DNA of 64,000 bases from Draconibacterium aestuarii (GCA_026671195.1 JAPOHD010000062.1:23434-87433), one strand, 5' to 3'. Positions 54,618 to 63,927 are shown, numbered from the stretch's first letter. Numbers and translations: made by a program. Notes: generated by a model from the letters alone, not told the origin.

Positions 54618-55928
54618 ATGAGTAGCAGAATAGTAGCAATAGTAGGAAGGCCAAACGTAGGTAAATCAACCATGTTTAATCGTTTGATTGAACAACGAAA
54701 AGCCATTGTAAATGAAACCGCAGGTGTAACCCGCGACCGGAATTATGGGAAAGGAGAGTGGAACGGAATTGAGTTTTCGGTAATTGATACCGGTGGTTAT
54801 GTGGTAAATTCCGATGATATTTTTGAATCAGAAATAAACAAACAAGTGCATCTGGCCATTGACGAGGCAGATGTAATTACATTTGTTGTTGATGTTGAAT
54901 CGGGAATTACCGACCTTGATGATGCGATTGCCTCCATACTTCGAAAAAGTGGGAAAAAGGTGATTTTAGTAGTAAACAAAGTTGATAACCACAGCCGAAT
55001 TCCCGATGCACAAGAGTTTTACGGATTGGGATTAGGCGAAATTTATTGTATCTCGTCAATGACAGGAAGTGGAACCGGAGATATGTTGGATGCTTTGGTT
55101 GAGTTGTTTCCGCATAAAGACTCATTGGAAGATGAGCATGAATTACCACACTTGTCAGTGGTTGGTAGGCCAAATGTTGGAAAATCGTCGTTTATAAATG
55201 CTTTGATTGGTGAAGACCGAAACATAGTAACCGATGTGGCCGGAACTACACGTGATTCAATTCATACACGATACAATAAGTTTGGTCACGATTTTATGAT
55301 TGTGGATACTGCCGGTTTACGAAAAAAAGGAAAGGTGAGTGAAGATCTTGAATTTTATTCCGTATTGCGCTCGGTTCGAACCATTGAAAATTCGGATGTT
55401 TGTTTGTTGATGATTGACGCTACCCGTGGTGTGGAAGCGCAGGATGTAAACATTTTTAACCTGATTGTAAAAAATAAAAAGGGAGTGGTTATTTTGGTTA
55501 ACAAGTGGGATTTGATTGACAAAGACACCATGACGACCAAAAAACTAACAGAGGAAATTCAGAAGCGTTTGGCTCCGTTTACCGATGTGCCGATTCTTTT
55601 TATTTCTGCTTTGACAAAGCAGCGTGTTCATAAGGCGTTGGAAACCGCCATGGAAGTGAACGAAAACCGCAAGCAGCGTATCAAAACTTCAGAATTAAAC
55701 GAGGTGTTGTTGGAGGCCATCGAAAATTATGGACCACCTTCAGTTAAAGGGAAGTATGTAAAGATAAAATACTGTACCCAGTTGCCATCGCCAACGCCGG
55801 CTTTCGCATTATTTGCTAACTTGCCCCAATATATTAAAGATCCGTATCGTCGTTATATTGAAAACCAGTTGCGCGATCATTTTCATTTTACGGGCGTTCC
55901 TATCCAGATTTATTTCAGACAGAAGTAG
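54618..55928 (+). CDS. der: GTPase Der (EngA)
   Basis: Double-GTPase for large ribosomal subunit assembly. Two G domains are visible: [14 protein letters not shown] with DTGGY in the first, and [14 protein letters not shown] with [11 protein letters not shown] in the second, followed by NKWDL and a C-terminal KH-like domain ending PIQIYFRQK. Length 436 is standard. Closed by a strong terminator. Confidence 0.98.
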   Translation: MSSRIVAIVGRPNVGKSTMFNRLIEQRKAIVNETAGVTRDRNYGKGEWNGIEFSVIDTGGYVVNSDDIFESEINKQVHLAIDEADVITFVVDVESGITDLDDAIASILRKSGKKVILVVNKVDNHSRIPDAQEFYGLGLGEIYCISSMTGSGTGDMLDALVELFPHKDSLEDEHELPHLSVVGRPNVGKSSFINALIGEDRNIVTDVAGTTRDSIHTRYNKFGHDFMIVDTAGLRKKGKVSEDLEFYSVLRSVRTIENSDVCLLMIDATRGVEAQDVNIFNLIVKNKKGVVILVNKWDLIDKDTMTTKKLTEEIQKRLAPFTDVPILFISALTKQRVHKALETAMEVNENRKQRIKTSELNEVLLEAIENYGPPSVKGKYVKIKYCTQLPSPTPAFALFANLPQYIKDPYRRYIENQLRDHFHFTGVPIQIYFRQK

Positions 55929-55976
55929 GAAAAGGCGGAATACAGAAACGAGACGCATGAAAGCTGGGAGTTCTGG

Positions 55977-56020
55977 AAAATCCATCTGTATTTCTATGAA
56001 GTACAGATGGATTTTTTTTT
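55977..56020 (+). terminator. Terminator of der
   Basis: AAAATCCATCTGTA and TACAGATGGATTTT form a perfect 14-base-pair stem with an 11-base loop, then a run of nine T residues overlapping the stem end. Confidence 0.94.
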
Positions 56021-56113
56021 GTTGATAACCTCGGGGTACTCGGGATTCTGCTTTGAGATTGTTTTCTATAAGGCTCTCAACACTAAAAAATAGGAGGGAA
56101 GGTCGGTTAAAAT

Positions 56114-56129
56114 AAATACATTTGTATTT
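56114..56129 (+). promoter_or_regulatory. Promoter -7 element inside a palindrome, likely MarR operator
   Basis: TACATTTG (56117-56124) is an exact TAnnTTTG match and lies inside the inverted repeat AAATACA-TT-TGTATTT (56114-56129), 12 bases before the marR-type gene. A dimer bound here would block its own promoter, the usual MarR arrangement. Confidence 0.65.
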
Positions 56130-56140
56130 TAAACTGCTGT

Positions 56141-56644
56141 ATGGATACCACGGAAATTTTAATAAAAATCAGAAAAATTGTTCGCTCAGTCGATATTGAG
56201 TCAAAAAAAATTCAGAAGGAATATGGTGTAAGTATTCCGCAGGTTTTGTGTCTTAATTTTTTGCACGATTCAACTAATTATCAGTCTACACAAGGCGAAA
56301 TCCGCAAATTTCTGAATTTAAATTCAAGCACAGTAAGTGGTATTATTAACCGACTTGAGAGAAAAGGATATCTGGCGCGTTTACCCAAATCGGGTGATAA
56401 AAGGGTGGTTAACATTGCACTCACATCTGCCGGCGACAAACTTTTAAGCAGGATTCCTTCGTTGCTTCACGAACAACTTTCAGAAAGACTCAAACAGTTA
56501 GATGCCGGAGTCCTTCAGCAAGTTGAAGAAGGACTCGAAACTCTGGTAACTATTATGGATATTGAACAAGTTGATGCATCTCCTATGTTAACAATGGATG
56601 TTGATCTGGAGGAAAGCTTTGATAACCCGGAGTCTGAATATTGA
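56141..56644 (+). CDS. MarR-family transcriptional regulator
   Basis: A 167-residue dimeric winged-helix regulator. The recognition region STQGEIRKFLNLNSSTVSGIINRLERKGYLAR, named by its core LNLNSSTVSGIINRLE (about 61-76), followed by the wing SGDKRVVNIALTSAG, is typical. A palindrome overlies its own promoter. It converges with the trehalose genes and lies at the edge of the osmolyte island, so it may respond to stress, but its ligand is unknown. Confidence 0.9.
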   Translation: MDTTEILIKIRKIVRSVDIESKKIQKEYGVSIPQVLCLNFLHDSTNYQSTQGEIRKFLNLNSSTVSGIINRLERKGYLARLPKSGDKRVVNIALTSAGDKLLSRIPSLLHEQLSERLKQLDAGVLQQVEEGLETLVTIMDIEQVDASPMLTMDVDLEESFDNPESEY

Positions 56645-56645
56645 A

Positions 56646-58448
56646 TTAATGTATCGCTTCAAGTATTTGTTCGTCTTCTGTTATTTTTCCCTTCGAAAGA
56701 TTGATTGCAGTATCAATTAATGCCAGATGTGAGTAAGCTTGGGGGAAATTTCCCAAAAGCTCTTTGGTTTCAAAGTCGAGATCTTCACTAAACAGTCCAA
56801 CATGGTTGCTGTATTTTAGTAACTGATCGAACATTAGTTTCGCTTTTTTTCGTTGTCCAACCGCATCGAGTGCATTTATCAGCCAAAAAGTACAAATGGT
56901 AAACGATGAGGTTGGTAGTCCAAAATCATCCTGATTTTTATACCTGTACATCAATCCGTTGTAACAAAGCTCTTTTTCTGTTTCTATTACAGTTTGAATA
57001 TATTTTGGGTCTTTCGCATCAATAAAACCATACGATTCCATTAATAAATTGGCTGCGTCCATATCCTTCGATCCGTAAAACTGGGTAAAGGCTCCTTTCT
57101 CATCGTTCCATGCATTTTCAAGGATATCTGTTTTGATTGTGTTGGCTAGTTTTTGCCATTCTTTCAGGTATTTCTCTTTGTGAATGATGTCTGCAATTTT
57201 TATGGCTCTGTCAAGAGCAACCCAGCACAACACTTTCGAAAAAGTAAAATGTTTTTCGTCAGTTCTGATTTCCCAGATTCCCTTGTCGGGTTTTTGCCAG
57301 TTGTTTTCCACAATTCGTACAATGCTTCGTACAATGGTCCACAATGACTCGCTGTTCTCGAGAGAGATTTCAAACTGGATAAATTGCTGGTAAATAACAT
57401 CGACCAAAACTCCGTAAATGTCGTTTTGTTTTTGCACGTAGGCCGCATTACCAATTCGCACAGGTGCCGAATTTTTATACCCTTTTAAATGAGTAAGCGT
57501 TTCTTCGGTCAAGTTTTTCTCGCGATTTATTCCATACATGATCTGTATCTTTTCATCCTTGTCGGGAATAATATCGATAATAAACTTCATAAAACGTTTA
57601 ACCGTATTCAGGTGACCCAGTTTCGACATAATTTTGATGGACATCGAGGCATCGCGAATCCAACAAAAACGATAATCCCAGTTTCTTTCCTCACCTGCCG
57701 ATTCGGGTAATGATGTGGTGGCTGCTGCCAAAACAGCTCCCGTTTTGTCGTAACTCAGCAGTTTTAAAATCAATGCGCTTCGTACAATTTCTTTGTTGTA
57801 ACTTTTAAACGAGGTTAAACTGTTGGCCCAATCCAGCCAGTAAACTTTGGTTTTTTGCAGTTTTAGGTACTGGCGGTCTAAGGTTTGAGTCAGCAGTTTT
57901 TCGTCGTAAGCCACTAAAACGTATGCATCCTCTTTTAAGTGAATAGGTTTTTGCTGAATAATGGCTTGTTTGTCGATATTGGTATAGAGATAGATCGAAT
58001 CGTATTCACCTTCGGTTGTCGAGCTTTTTATGTATTCGTCTTCGGCAACGATTTCTGTATTGTATTTTGCGTATTCCATTTTTGGATTGTACAAAATCGA
58101 AAATACCGGGTTGCCCGATCGGTATCTGAAATACCGGATAATCTCCGAAGGGTTAAAATATTCTCCGTTATTCTTGTAGCGCGGCATAAAATCAATGACT
58201 TCAAAGCAATTGTCGCCGCTGGTAAATGTGGTTGATACAATGTTAGTCGATCGTATATAGCTTTGTTTAATAGAGTAACTATTGTCGGTAATTATTTCGA
58301 AACTGCCACCAATTTCATCGTCCAGAATTTTTGCAAACACCGAAGCCGAATTAAAATCGGGAACGCAGTACCAGTCAATCGAGCCTTTTTCAGAAATAAG
58401 TGCTGCACTTTTACAGTTTCCAATAACAGCATAATTCATATTTTTCAT
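56646..58448 (-). CDS. Glycoside hydrolase family 15 protein (trehalase- or glucoamylase-like)
   Basis: A 600-residue enzyme with an N-terminal beta-sandwich (about 1-215) and an alpha/alpha-barrel. The family motif ERNWDYRFCWIRDA is at about 254-267; the general acid is Glu393 in GIWEIR and the base Glu555 in LFSEDLD. Without a signal peptide it is cytoplasmic. Some GH15 members are trehalases and others glucoamylases; its position 57 bases after the trehalose-synthesis gene on the same strand favours trehalose breakdown or turnover. The stop lies one base from that of marR. Confidence 0.88.
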   Translation of the reverse strand: MKNMNYAVIGNCKSAALISEKGSIDWYCVPDFNSASVFAKILDDEIGGSFEIITDNSYSIKQSYIRSTNIVSTTFTSGDNCFEVIDFMPRYKNNGEYFNPSEIIRYFRYRSGNPVFSILYNPKMEYAKYNTEIVAEDEYIKSSTTEGEYDSIYLYTNIDKQAIIQQKPIHLKEDAYVLVAYDEKLLTQTLDRQYLKLQKTKVYWLDWANSLTSFKSYNKEIVRSALILKLLSYDKTGAVLAAATTSLPESAGEERNWDYRFCWIRDASMSIKIMSKLGHLNTVKRFMKFIIDIIPDKDEKIQIMYGINREKNLTEETLTHLKGYKNSAPVRIGNAAYVQKQNDIYGVLVDVIYQQFIQFEISLENSESLWTIVRSIVRIVENNWQKPDKGIWEIRTDEKHFTFSKVLCWVALDRAIKIADIIHKEKYLKEWQKLANTIKTDILENAWNDEKGAFTQFYGSKDMDAANLLMESYGFIDAKDPKYIQTVIETEKELCYNGLMYRYKNQDDFGLPTSSFTICTFWLINALDAVGQRKKAKLMFDQLLKYSNHVGLFSEDLDFETKELLGNFPQAYSHLALIDTAINLSKGKITEDEQILEAIH

Positions 58449-58505
58449 AGATAAACTTTTATTTTGTGAGAATAATAAGTTACGCCAATAAGCAGGTAGG
58501 TTTAA

Positions 58506-60707
58506 TTATTTCAATAGTTCTTTTAAAAAGTGTCGAACGTCTTTGTAGTTGTTAACGTAATATTTTGCCACCGAATTTTCAGATCCTACCTTAACCGTGT
58601 GTGCATTTGCCGGTAGTTCCTTAAACAGAAATTCATCGGTCCAGTCGTCGCCAAAGGCCAGAATGGAATCAGACGGGCTGGTTGCCAAAAACTCGGCAGC
58701 AGCAGTACCTTTGTTAATTCCGGTAACTTTAATTTCGATAACTTTTTTACCTTCCAGAATTTCCAGATCCTGGTTAAGAATTAAATTTGAAACAGTGTGT
58801 AATAATTCCAGAGCCCGCACTAGTCCCAATTCAATGTCGGCCTTTCGGTAATGCCATACCAACGAATAGGTTTTTTCTTCAATAAAACTTCCCGGTGTGC
58901 GATCTACAAACGATTCGAGTACAGGAAGTATGCTGTCTTTCCATTCCGAGTTTATTGCTTTTCTTTCGGCCCAACCTTTGCCCAGCTTTCTTTCCCAGGC
59001 ACCGTGTTCGGCAATTAAATTGTAGTTTCGGTTTCCAAACCATTTGTCAAATGTATCCCGGTCACGTCCGCTTACTAATACCAGTTTTGTTTTTTCAAGT
59101 TTTGAAATGCGATCGAGTAAATCGTACAATTCTTTGTCGGGTGATGCGGCCTGCGGATCATCAAAAAAACGTTGAAGGGTTCCGTCGTAGTCTAAAAACA
59201 GGGTTTTTGATTTCGAGCCCCTAAAATCTTCGAGAATTTCTGATCGTAACTTTGATGATATTTTTCGGGCATGATGATCCAGCTGTTTTTCGATTGTCGA
59301 TTTCAAGGCTGTCATAAATTCAGAAGCCCATTTGTGTACATCGTATCGTTTAATTCGTTTTTGCATGGCCAATACTGCCTTTTCACGTTCTTTATCCGAT
59401 TGAGTGAGTGCTTTGTAAATGGCCTCGGCAGTTTGTGGTATGTTGTTGGGATTTACCGAAATGGCTTCTCCCAATTCGCGCGATGCACCGGCCATTTCGC
59501 TTAGAATTAATGCGCCCTTGTGGTTTACTTTTGATGCAATGTATTCTTTTGCCACCAGGTTCATTCCATCGCGTAAAGGCGTAAGAAGCGCAACATCGGC
59601 CGAGCTGTATAGCTCGATCAGGTTTTCAAATGGCATCGACCGGTAAAAGTAAATGACCGGATTCCAGTTAAGAGTCCCGAATTCACCATTTATATTACCA
59701 ACCAAAATATCTACCTCGTTTTTTAAGTTTTGATATTGTTCCACATCGGTTCTCGAAGGCACAGTAAGCATTATTAAGGATACCTGCTCGCGGTACCCGG
59801 GATATTTATTCAGAAAATGCCTGAAAGCTTTTAAGCGCTCCGGTATTCCTTTTGTATAATCAAGCCGGTCGATTGAAAGAATTATTTTCCGATCGGGTTT
59901 TCCCATCAGAAAGCGGTCGATATCCTGGTGTTCTTTCGAACGTTCCTGAATGGGCTTGCTTTGCACTTCCAGCGCCAGCTTTTCAAATTTATTGTAATCA
60001 ATTCCCATTGGGAAAACATCGATATAAACCTGGCGGTTTTCCAGTTTAATCTGATTGAATTCCACATCGTGGCCCAGCAAACGTTTTACTGAGCTAATAA
60101 AATGCCGGGCATAATCGTAGGTGTGGAAACCCAGTAAGTCGGCTCCAAGCATTCCTTCAATAATTTCTTCGCGCCATGGAAGAATCCGAATTAACTCGTA
60201 GGAGGGAAAGGGGATATGAAGGAAAAAGCCAATTCTGAGATCGGGTCTTTTCTCGCGTAATATATTTGGGACTAACAAAAGCTGATAGTCGTGCACCCAA
60301 ACGGTATCGTTCTCTTTTGCATTGGCTATAATAGCTTCTGCAAATTGCAGGTTCACCTGGTAGTAACTCTCCCAGTAGGTTTCGTTGAATTCGGTAAATT
60401 CGCCAAAATAATGAAACAGCGGCCATAAAGTTGCATTGCTAAAACCATCGTAATAATTTACAATTTGTTCTTCGCTTAAAAAAACGGGTAAACATTGTTC
60501 CTGTTCAAGCAAGGCTGTTATTTCGCCTGCTTCTTTTTTTGTTGTCGGTGTTACGCCCGGCCAGCCAATCCAAACGCTATCGTTTTCTTTGTGGTATGAT
60601 TTTAATCCCGTAGCCAACCCTCCGGCGCTGGGTGTTAATGTTAAGCTTTTCTCTGATTTTTCGATGCTAACCGGCAGGCGGTTTGAGGTAATTATTAATC
60701 TATTCAT
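58506..60707 (-). CDS. Fused trehalose-6-phosphate synthase / phosphatase (OtsAB)
   Basis: A 733-residue bifunctional enzyme making trehalose from UDP-glucose and glucose-6-phosphate. The OtsA half (about 1-465, GT-B fold) has ITSNRLPVS, GGLATGL, VWVHDYQLLLVP, FFLHIPFPS and IDRLDYTKGI with LRDGMNLVAKEY. The OtsB half (about 490-733, HAD fold) has LFLDYDGTL, LVSGRDRDTF, AEHGAW and FGDDWTDEF. It is the first gene of the trehalose unit; a palindrome and a promoter precede it. The fused form is known in eukaryotes and Bacteroidota. Confidence 0.96.
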   Translation of the reverse strand: MNRLIITSNRLPVSIEKSEKSLTLTPSAGGLATGLKSYHKENDSVWIGWPGVTPTTKKEAGEITALLEQEQCLPVFLSEEQIVNYYDGFSNATLWPLFHYFGEFTEFNETYWESYYQVNLQFAEAIIANAKENDTVWVHDYQLLLVPNILREKRPDLRIGFFLHIPFPSYELIRILPWREEIIEGMLGADLLGFHTYDYARHFISSVKRLLGHDVEFNQIKLENRQVYIDVFPMGIDYNKFEKLALEVQSKPIQERSKEHQDIDRFLMGKPDRKIILSIDRLDYTKGIPERLKAFRHFLNKYPGYREQVSLIMLTVPSRTDVEQYQNLKNEVDILVGNINGEFGTLNWNPVIYFYRSMPFENLIELYSSADVALLTPLRDGMNLVAKEYIASKVNHKGALILSEMAGASRELGEAISVNPNNIPQTAEAIYKALTQSDKEREKAVLAMQKRIKRYDVHKWASEFMTALKSTIEKQLDHHARKISSKLRSEILEDFRGSKSKTLFLDYDGTLQRFFDDPQAASPDKELYDLLDRISKLEKTKLVLVSGRDRDTFDKWFGNRNYNLIAEHGAWERKLGKGWAERKAINSEWKDSILPVLESFVDRTPGSFIEEKTYSLVWHYRKADIELGLVRALELLHTVSNLILNQDLEILEGKKVIEIKVTGINKGTAAAEFLATSPSDSILAFGDDWTDEFLFKELPANAHTVKVGSENSVAKYYVNNYKDVRHFLKELLK

Positions 60708-60712
60708 AATAG

Positions 60713-60744
60713 TTTCTATAGAAATTATAATTATTGCAAATTTA
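60713..60744 (-). promoter_or_regulatory. otsAB promoter with a TTTCTATAGAAA palindrome in the leader
   Basis: On the minus strand TAAATTTG (60744-60737) matches TAnnTTTG. Transcription would begin near 60730, and the perfect 12-base palindrome TTTCTATAGAAA (60713-60724) lies in the short leader, 5 bases before the ATG. The palindrome could be an operator or could affect translation. Confidence 0.55.
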
Positions 60745-60817
60745 CGTATAATGTTTGAAGACGTGGGTCTGATTAGTTTTATTCCTTGTTAAATAAACAC
60801 TTTAATAATGTTATTGT

Positions 60818-60848
60818 TTTGGATGCCTTTGCATTTTTTGTAGTTTTG
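60818..60848 (+). promoter_or_regulatory. Promoter of the extended abl operon
   Basis: TTTG (60818-60821) and TAGTTTTG (60841-60848) are 19 bases apart, the best Bacteroidota promoter in this half of the window. Transcription would start near 60855, 24 bases before the first ATG. Confidence 0.75.
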
Positions 60849-60878
60849 TTCGCATAGAAACAAAATGAATTTGAGGGG

Positions 60879-61250
60879 ATGAGTTTATTAACAAAGGAGG
60901 AAGTAGTGCAGGCAGTAATAACTCAGATGAAAGCGTACGATGAAGATATTTTGGTGGAAACAAAGTTGTTGGAAAATTATAAGGCACCAGACAAAATTGC
61001 CTGGAAATCAACAGGTGTAGGATTTTTCCCTGATTTAAAAATCACGATTTCAGCTGAAAAAATAATGTTGTATGAAGTTGAATTAAGTAATAAGATTAAC
61101 ATTGAAAAGTGGCGTTTGTTTTCGTTGACCGCCAGAAAAGAGAATGGCGACTTTACGGTTGTGGTGCCCGAAAGTATGATCGGTCGGGTAGAAACTATTA
61201 TTGCCGAAAAGAATTTTAAAAACATAAAACTCATGTTTGTTCCCAATTAA
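60879..61250 (+). CDS. Hypothetical protein, first gene of the abl operon
   Basis: A 123-residue protein I do not recognise. It has no signal or membrane segment. The middle, GFFPDLKITIS then YEVELSNKINIEKW, has the spacing of a PD-(D/E)xK nuclease core, but with Glu-Val-Glu where the lysine should be, so a nuclease activity is doubtful; the fold may be kept for binding. The last part, FTVVVPESM with MFVPN, is strand-rich. It begins 24 bases after a near-ideal promoter and ends 21 bases before ablA, so it is transcribed first in that operon. Confidence 0.7.
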   Translation: MSLLTKEEVVQAVITQMKAYDEDILVETKLLENYKAPDKIAWKSTGVGFFPDLKITISAEKIMLYEVELSNKINIEKWRLFSLTARKENGDFTVVVPESMIGRVETIIAEKNFKNIKLMFVPN

Positions 61251-61271
61251 AATGGACGTTAAAGTTAGGAT

Positions 61272-62588
61272 ATGATATATAATAATACACAGCAAAATAT
61301 TGCAAACAGAATAGAAGATCAACCTAAGATTTCTAACTGGAAAGACTGGAAGTGGCAAATGAAACATTCGATAAGGTCGGTGGATAAGTTTGAAGAATTG
61401 ACCGGGATTAAATTTGATAAAAACGAAAAAACAGAGTTGATAGAAACCTTCGAAAAGTTTCCACTTTCTATAACACCTTACTATTTGTCGTTAATTGATA
61501 AAAAGAATTTTAGAAACGATCCGGTTTTTAAACAGGCGTTTGGTGGTATTGAGGAGTTAACAACACTAAAATCGGAGCTTGAAGATCCATTGTCGGAAGA
61601 CAGGGATAGCCCGGTTGAGGGAATTACTCATCGCTATCCTGACAGAGTATTGTTTCACGTGAGTAATATTTGCTCGATGTATTGCCGCCATTGTACAAGA
61701 AAACGCAAGGTGGGGGATATCGATTTTGTTCCATCAAAAGATCAGCTTCAAACAGGGATAAAATATATAGCAGAGAATCCTCAGGTTCGTGATGTTTTGC
61801 TTTCCGGAGGAGATCCGTTTATGTTGCCCGATTCGAAAATTGATTGGTTGCTTTCTGAAATCAGTAAAATTCCACATGTTGAAATTATTCGTATTGGTAC
61901 CCGAATGCCCGTTGTTTTGCCATATCGGATAACCGATGATTTGGTTTCGATTTTAAAAAAATACCAGCCATTGTGGATTAACACACACTTTAATCATCCA
62001 AACGAAATAACGAGTTCGGCAAAAGAAGCATTGGCAAAATTAGCTGATGGTGGATTCCCGTTGGGAAATCAATCGGTTTTATTGGCCGATGTAAACGACT
62101 GCCCCCGAATTATGAAATCGTTGCTACACAAACTTGTTCAAAATCGCGTTCGTCCCTATTATTTGTATCAGTGTGATTTGTCTGAAGGATTATCGCATTT
62201 TAGAACACCAATTGGGAAAGGAATTGAAATTATGGAAAGTCTGGTAGGGCATACCAGTGGTTTTGCTCGTCCAACTTATGTAATTGATGCACCGGGCGGG
62301 GGTGGTAAAATTCCGGTTATGCCCAATTATATAATTTCGTGGTCGACCAATAAAGTCGTGTTGCGAAATTACGAAGGTGTAATTACTACTTATAAAGAGC
62401 CGGATAGTTACGAACCGAAAATGTGCGATCGCGAGTGTGAGCATTGTAATCTTGATTTAAAAATGGGTGAGATTGACGAATCGGAAGCCATTGGAATTGA
62501 AAGACTTTTATCGAATAAAAACGATTCTATTTCATTAATTCCCGAAGACAACGAACGTATTTCAAGGAGGGAGGAAAATGCAGGATAG
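61272..62588 (+). CDS. ablA: L-lysine 2,3-aminomutase
   Basis: Radical SAM and PLP enzyme converting L-lysine to beta-lysine, the first step to the osmolyte N-epsilon-acetyl-beta-lysine. The [4Fe-4S] motif CSMYCRHC has Cys134, 138 and 141; SAM-binding LLSGGDPF follows; lysine-binding Asp302 (YQCD) and Asp339 (VIDAP) are both kept; the PLP lysine is Lys346 in PGGGGK; zinc cysteines CDRECEHC are at 385-392. The 438 residues match the clostridial enzyme. The acetyltransferase gene overlaps it by 11 bases, which makes ablA the right name rather than a catabolic kamA. Confidence 0.95.
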   Translation: MIYNNTQQNIANRIEDQPKISNWKDWKWQMKHSIRSVDKFEELTGIKFDKNEKTELIETFEKFPLSITPYYLSLIDKKNFRNDPVFKQAFGGIEELTTLKSELEDPLSEDRDSPVEGITHRYPDRVLFHVSNICSMYCRHCTRKRKVGDIDFVPSKDQLQTGIKYIAENPQVRDVLLSGGDPFMLPDSKIDWLLSEISKIPHVEIIRIGTRMPVVLPYRITDDLVSILKKYQPLWINTHFNHPNEITSSAKEALAKLADGGFPLGNQSVLLADVNDCPRIMKSLLHKLVQNRVRPYYLYQCDLSEGLSHFRTPIGKGIEIMESLVGHTSGFARPTYVIDAPGGGGKIPVMPNYIISWSTNKVVLRNYEGVITTYKEPDSYEPKMCDRECEHCNLDLKMGEIDESEAIGIERLLSNKNDSISLIPEDNERISRREENAG

Positions 62589-63417
62589 AATTGAGAAGAT
62601 TGGGTATGGAACACTAATTCAACATGGTGAATTGAATAAACGGGTTTACGTAATGAAACTCGATAAAAGAGATAGTTCTGCTATTATCGATCACATAAAT
62701 ACACTGGCACGTACAAATAACTATACCAAAATATTTTGCAAAATTCCGCAGCAGGTGGCTCCGCAGTTTTTTGCAAATGGCTTTTTTATGGAAGCCCAAA
62801 TTCCTGGGTTTTATAAAGGAGTTGAAGCCGCTTTTTTTGTTTCGAAGTTTTTAAGTTCTGACAGACTACTCGATATTGAAACGGAAAGTTTAATTAAGCT
62901 TAGCACATTGCTGAAAACATCAAAGGTGATGGAGTCCAATGCTGTTAAAACAGATAAGTCTTTTGGGCTTGTCCGATTGGCAACGGATGATGTGGATCAA
63001 ATTGCGGCTATTTATCGTAAAGTTTTTGCAAGTTATCCTTTCCCAATTCACAACAGGGAGTACATTAAAGAAACCATGCAAAACAAGGTTCAGTATTTTG
63101 GAATAAAAATAAACAATAAACTAATTGCGTTGGCATCAGCCGAAGTAGATGCCGAAAACCAGAATGCTGAAATGACCGATTTTGCGACATTGCCTGCGTA
63201 CCAGGGCAACAACTTATCGGTTTCACTTTTAAATGCCATGGAAGAAGAGATGAAAGTGCAGGGAATAAAAACACTTTATACCATTGCCCGATTAAAATCA
63301 ATTGGTATGAACAAAACCTTTATTCGGCAGAATTATAATTATTCGGGCACATTAATTAAGAACACAAATATTTCGGGCGGAATAGAGAGTATGAACGTTT
63401 ATTATAAATACATATAG
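62578..63417 (+). CDS. ablB: Beta-lysine N-acetyltransferase
   Basis: GNAT-fold enzyme that acetylates the epsilon-amino group of beta-lysine with acetyl-CoA to give the compatible solute N-epsilon-acetyl-beta-lysine, known from methanogens and some salt-adapted bacteria. The 279 residues contain [16 protein letters not shown] (about 202-217), the acetyl-CoA pyrophosphate loop, in the C-terminal GNAT domain; the N-terminal 120 residues are specific to the AblB family. The ATG is preceded by a GGAGGGAGG ribosome site within the ablA end and overlaps ablA by 11 bases. Confidence 0.93.
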   Translation: MQDRIEKIGYGTLIQHGELNKRVYVMKLDKRDSSAIIDHINTLARTNNYTKIFCKIPQQVAPQFFANGFFMEAQIPGFYKGVEAAFFVSKFLSSDRLLDIETESLIKLSTLLKTSKVMESNAVKTDKSFGLVRLATDDVDQIAAIYRKVFASYPFPIHNREYIKETMQNKVQYFGIKINNKLIALASAEVDAENQNAEMTDFATLPAYQGNNLSVSLLNAMEEEMKVQGIKTLYTIARLKSIGMNKTFIRQNYNYSGTLIKNTNISGGIESMNVYYKYI

Positions 63418-63418
63418 C

Positions 63419-63595
63419 ATGAGTTTAAAAGATAGATGCCAGTTTGCAAATGAATGCGAAGTATTTGAAGGCAAAAAAACAGTAAGTAACACACCTCTTC
63501 TTGTTTTTAGAAATGTGTTTTGCATGCGCGGAATGAGAGGATGGAAAAATTGTGAACGTTATAGTGAGTTAACGAGTACGGAAATGAAGAAATAA
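63419..63595 (+). CDS. Small four-cysteine protein in the abl operon
   Basis: A 58-residue protein beginning MSLKDRCQFANECEVF, starting one base after the ablB stop and ending 6 bases before the next gene. Cys7, Cys13, Cys35 and Cys45 (spacing C-x5-C-x21-C-x9-C) could bind zinc or an iron-sulfur cluster; the segment NVFCMRGMRGWKNCE is basic and aromatic. The compact, uninterrupted frame and tight spacing support a real gene. I do not recognise the family, so no function is given. Confidence 0.72.
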   Translation: MSLKDRCQFANECEVFEGKKTVSNTPLLVFRNVFCMRGMRGWKNCERYSELTSTEMKK

Positions 63596-63601
63596 AGAAT
63601 T

Positions 63602-63829
63602 ATGAATCCCAAAAAAAAGATAGATATTCAGAAGGTTAAAGATCCTTCGGAGAAGGAAATATTGAAGTACTTAAATCGGCAAGGCAAATGTATTTATGGG
63701 GAAATTATTAGGAACCTAAAGTTGCCTACCACTAAAGGTCAGGAAGCTATCTCTTCTCTGTTAAACAAGGGGTTGATAAAGCATGAAGATAAGTCGACGT
63801 TTATAGAGTTAAATGTTGAAATTGGTTAA
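63602..63829 (+). CDS. Small winged-helix protein, last gene of the abl operon
   Basis: A 75-residue basic protein with a winged-helix-type fold: SEKEILKYLNRQGKC, then IRNLKLPTTKGQEAISSLLNKGLIKHED, whose core is LPTTKGQEAISSLLNKG (recognition helix and turn). It resembles the DNA-binding part of MarR- or DprA-like domains without other domains. It starts 6 bases after the four-cysteine gene and may regulate the operon or act with the preceding small protein. Confidence 0.7.
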   Translation: MNPKKKIDIQKVKDPSEKEILKYLNRQGKCIYGEIIRNLKLPTTKGQEAISSLLNKGLIKHEDKSTFIELNVEIG

Positions 63830-63886
63830 TGAGTTGGATTGACGGAACCATTTTTTGCATTTACCTGATTGCAATGTTGAACGAAA

Positions 63887-63927
63887 CCTAAAGGTAGCTA
63901 AAGTGCTCAGTCTCCAGTACCTTTAGG
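63887..63927. repeat. 10-bp inverted repeat after the abl operon
   Basis: CCTAAAGGTA (63887-63896) and TACCTTTAGG (63918-63927) are exact inverse complements around a 21-base loop; weaker outer arms AACGAA (63880-63885) and TTCGTT (63944-63949) extend it. There is no T-run, so it is a doubtful terminator. An ATG at 63953 opens only eight codons before a stop. Confidence 0.55.

Noticed and set aside
63887..63927. Integron attC site or insertion-sequence end
   Set aside because: The terminal GTTRRRY/RYYYAAC boxes of attC are missing, and no transposase or integrase is seen next to it.
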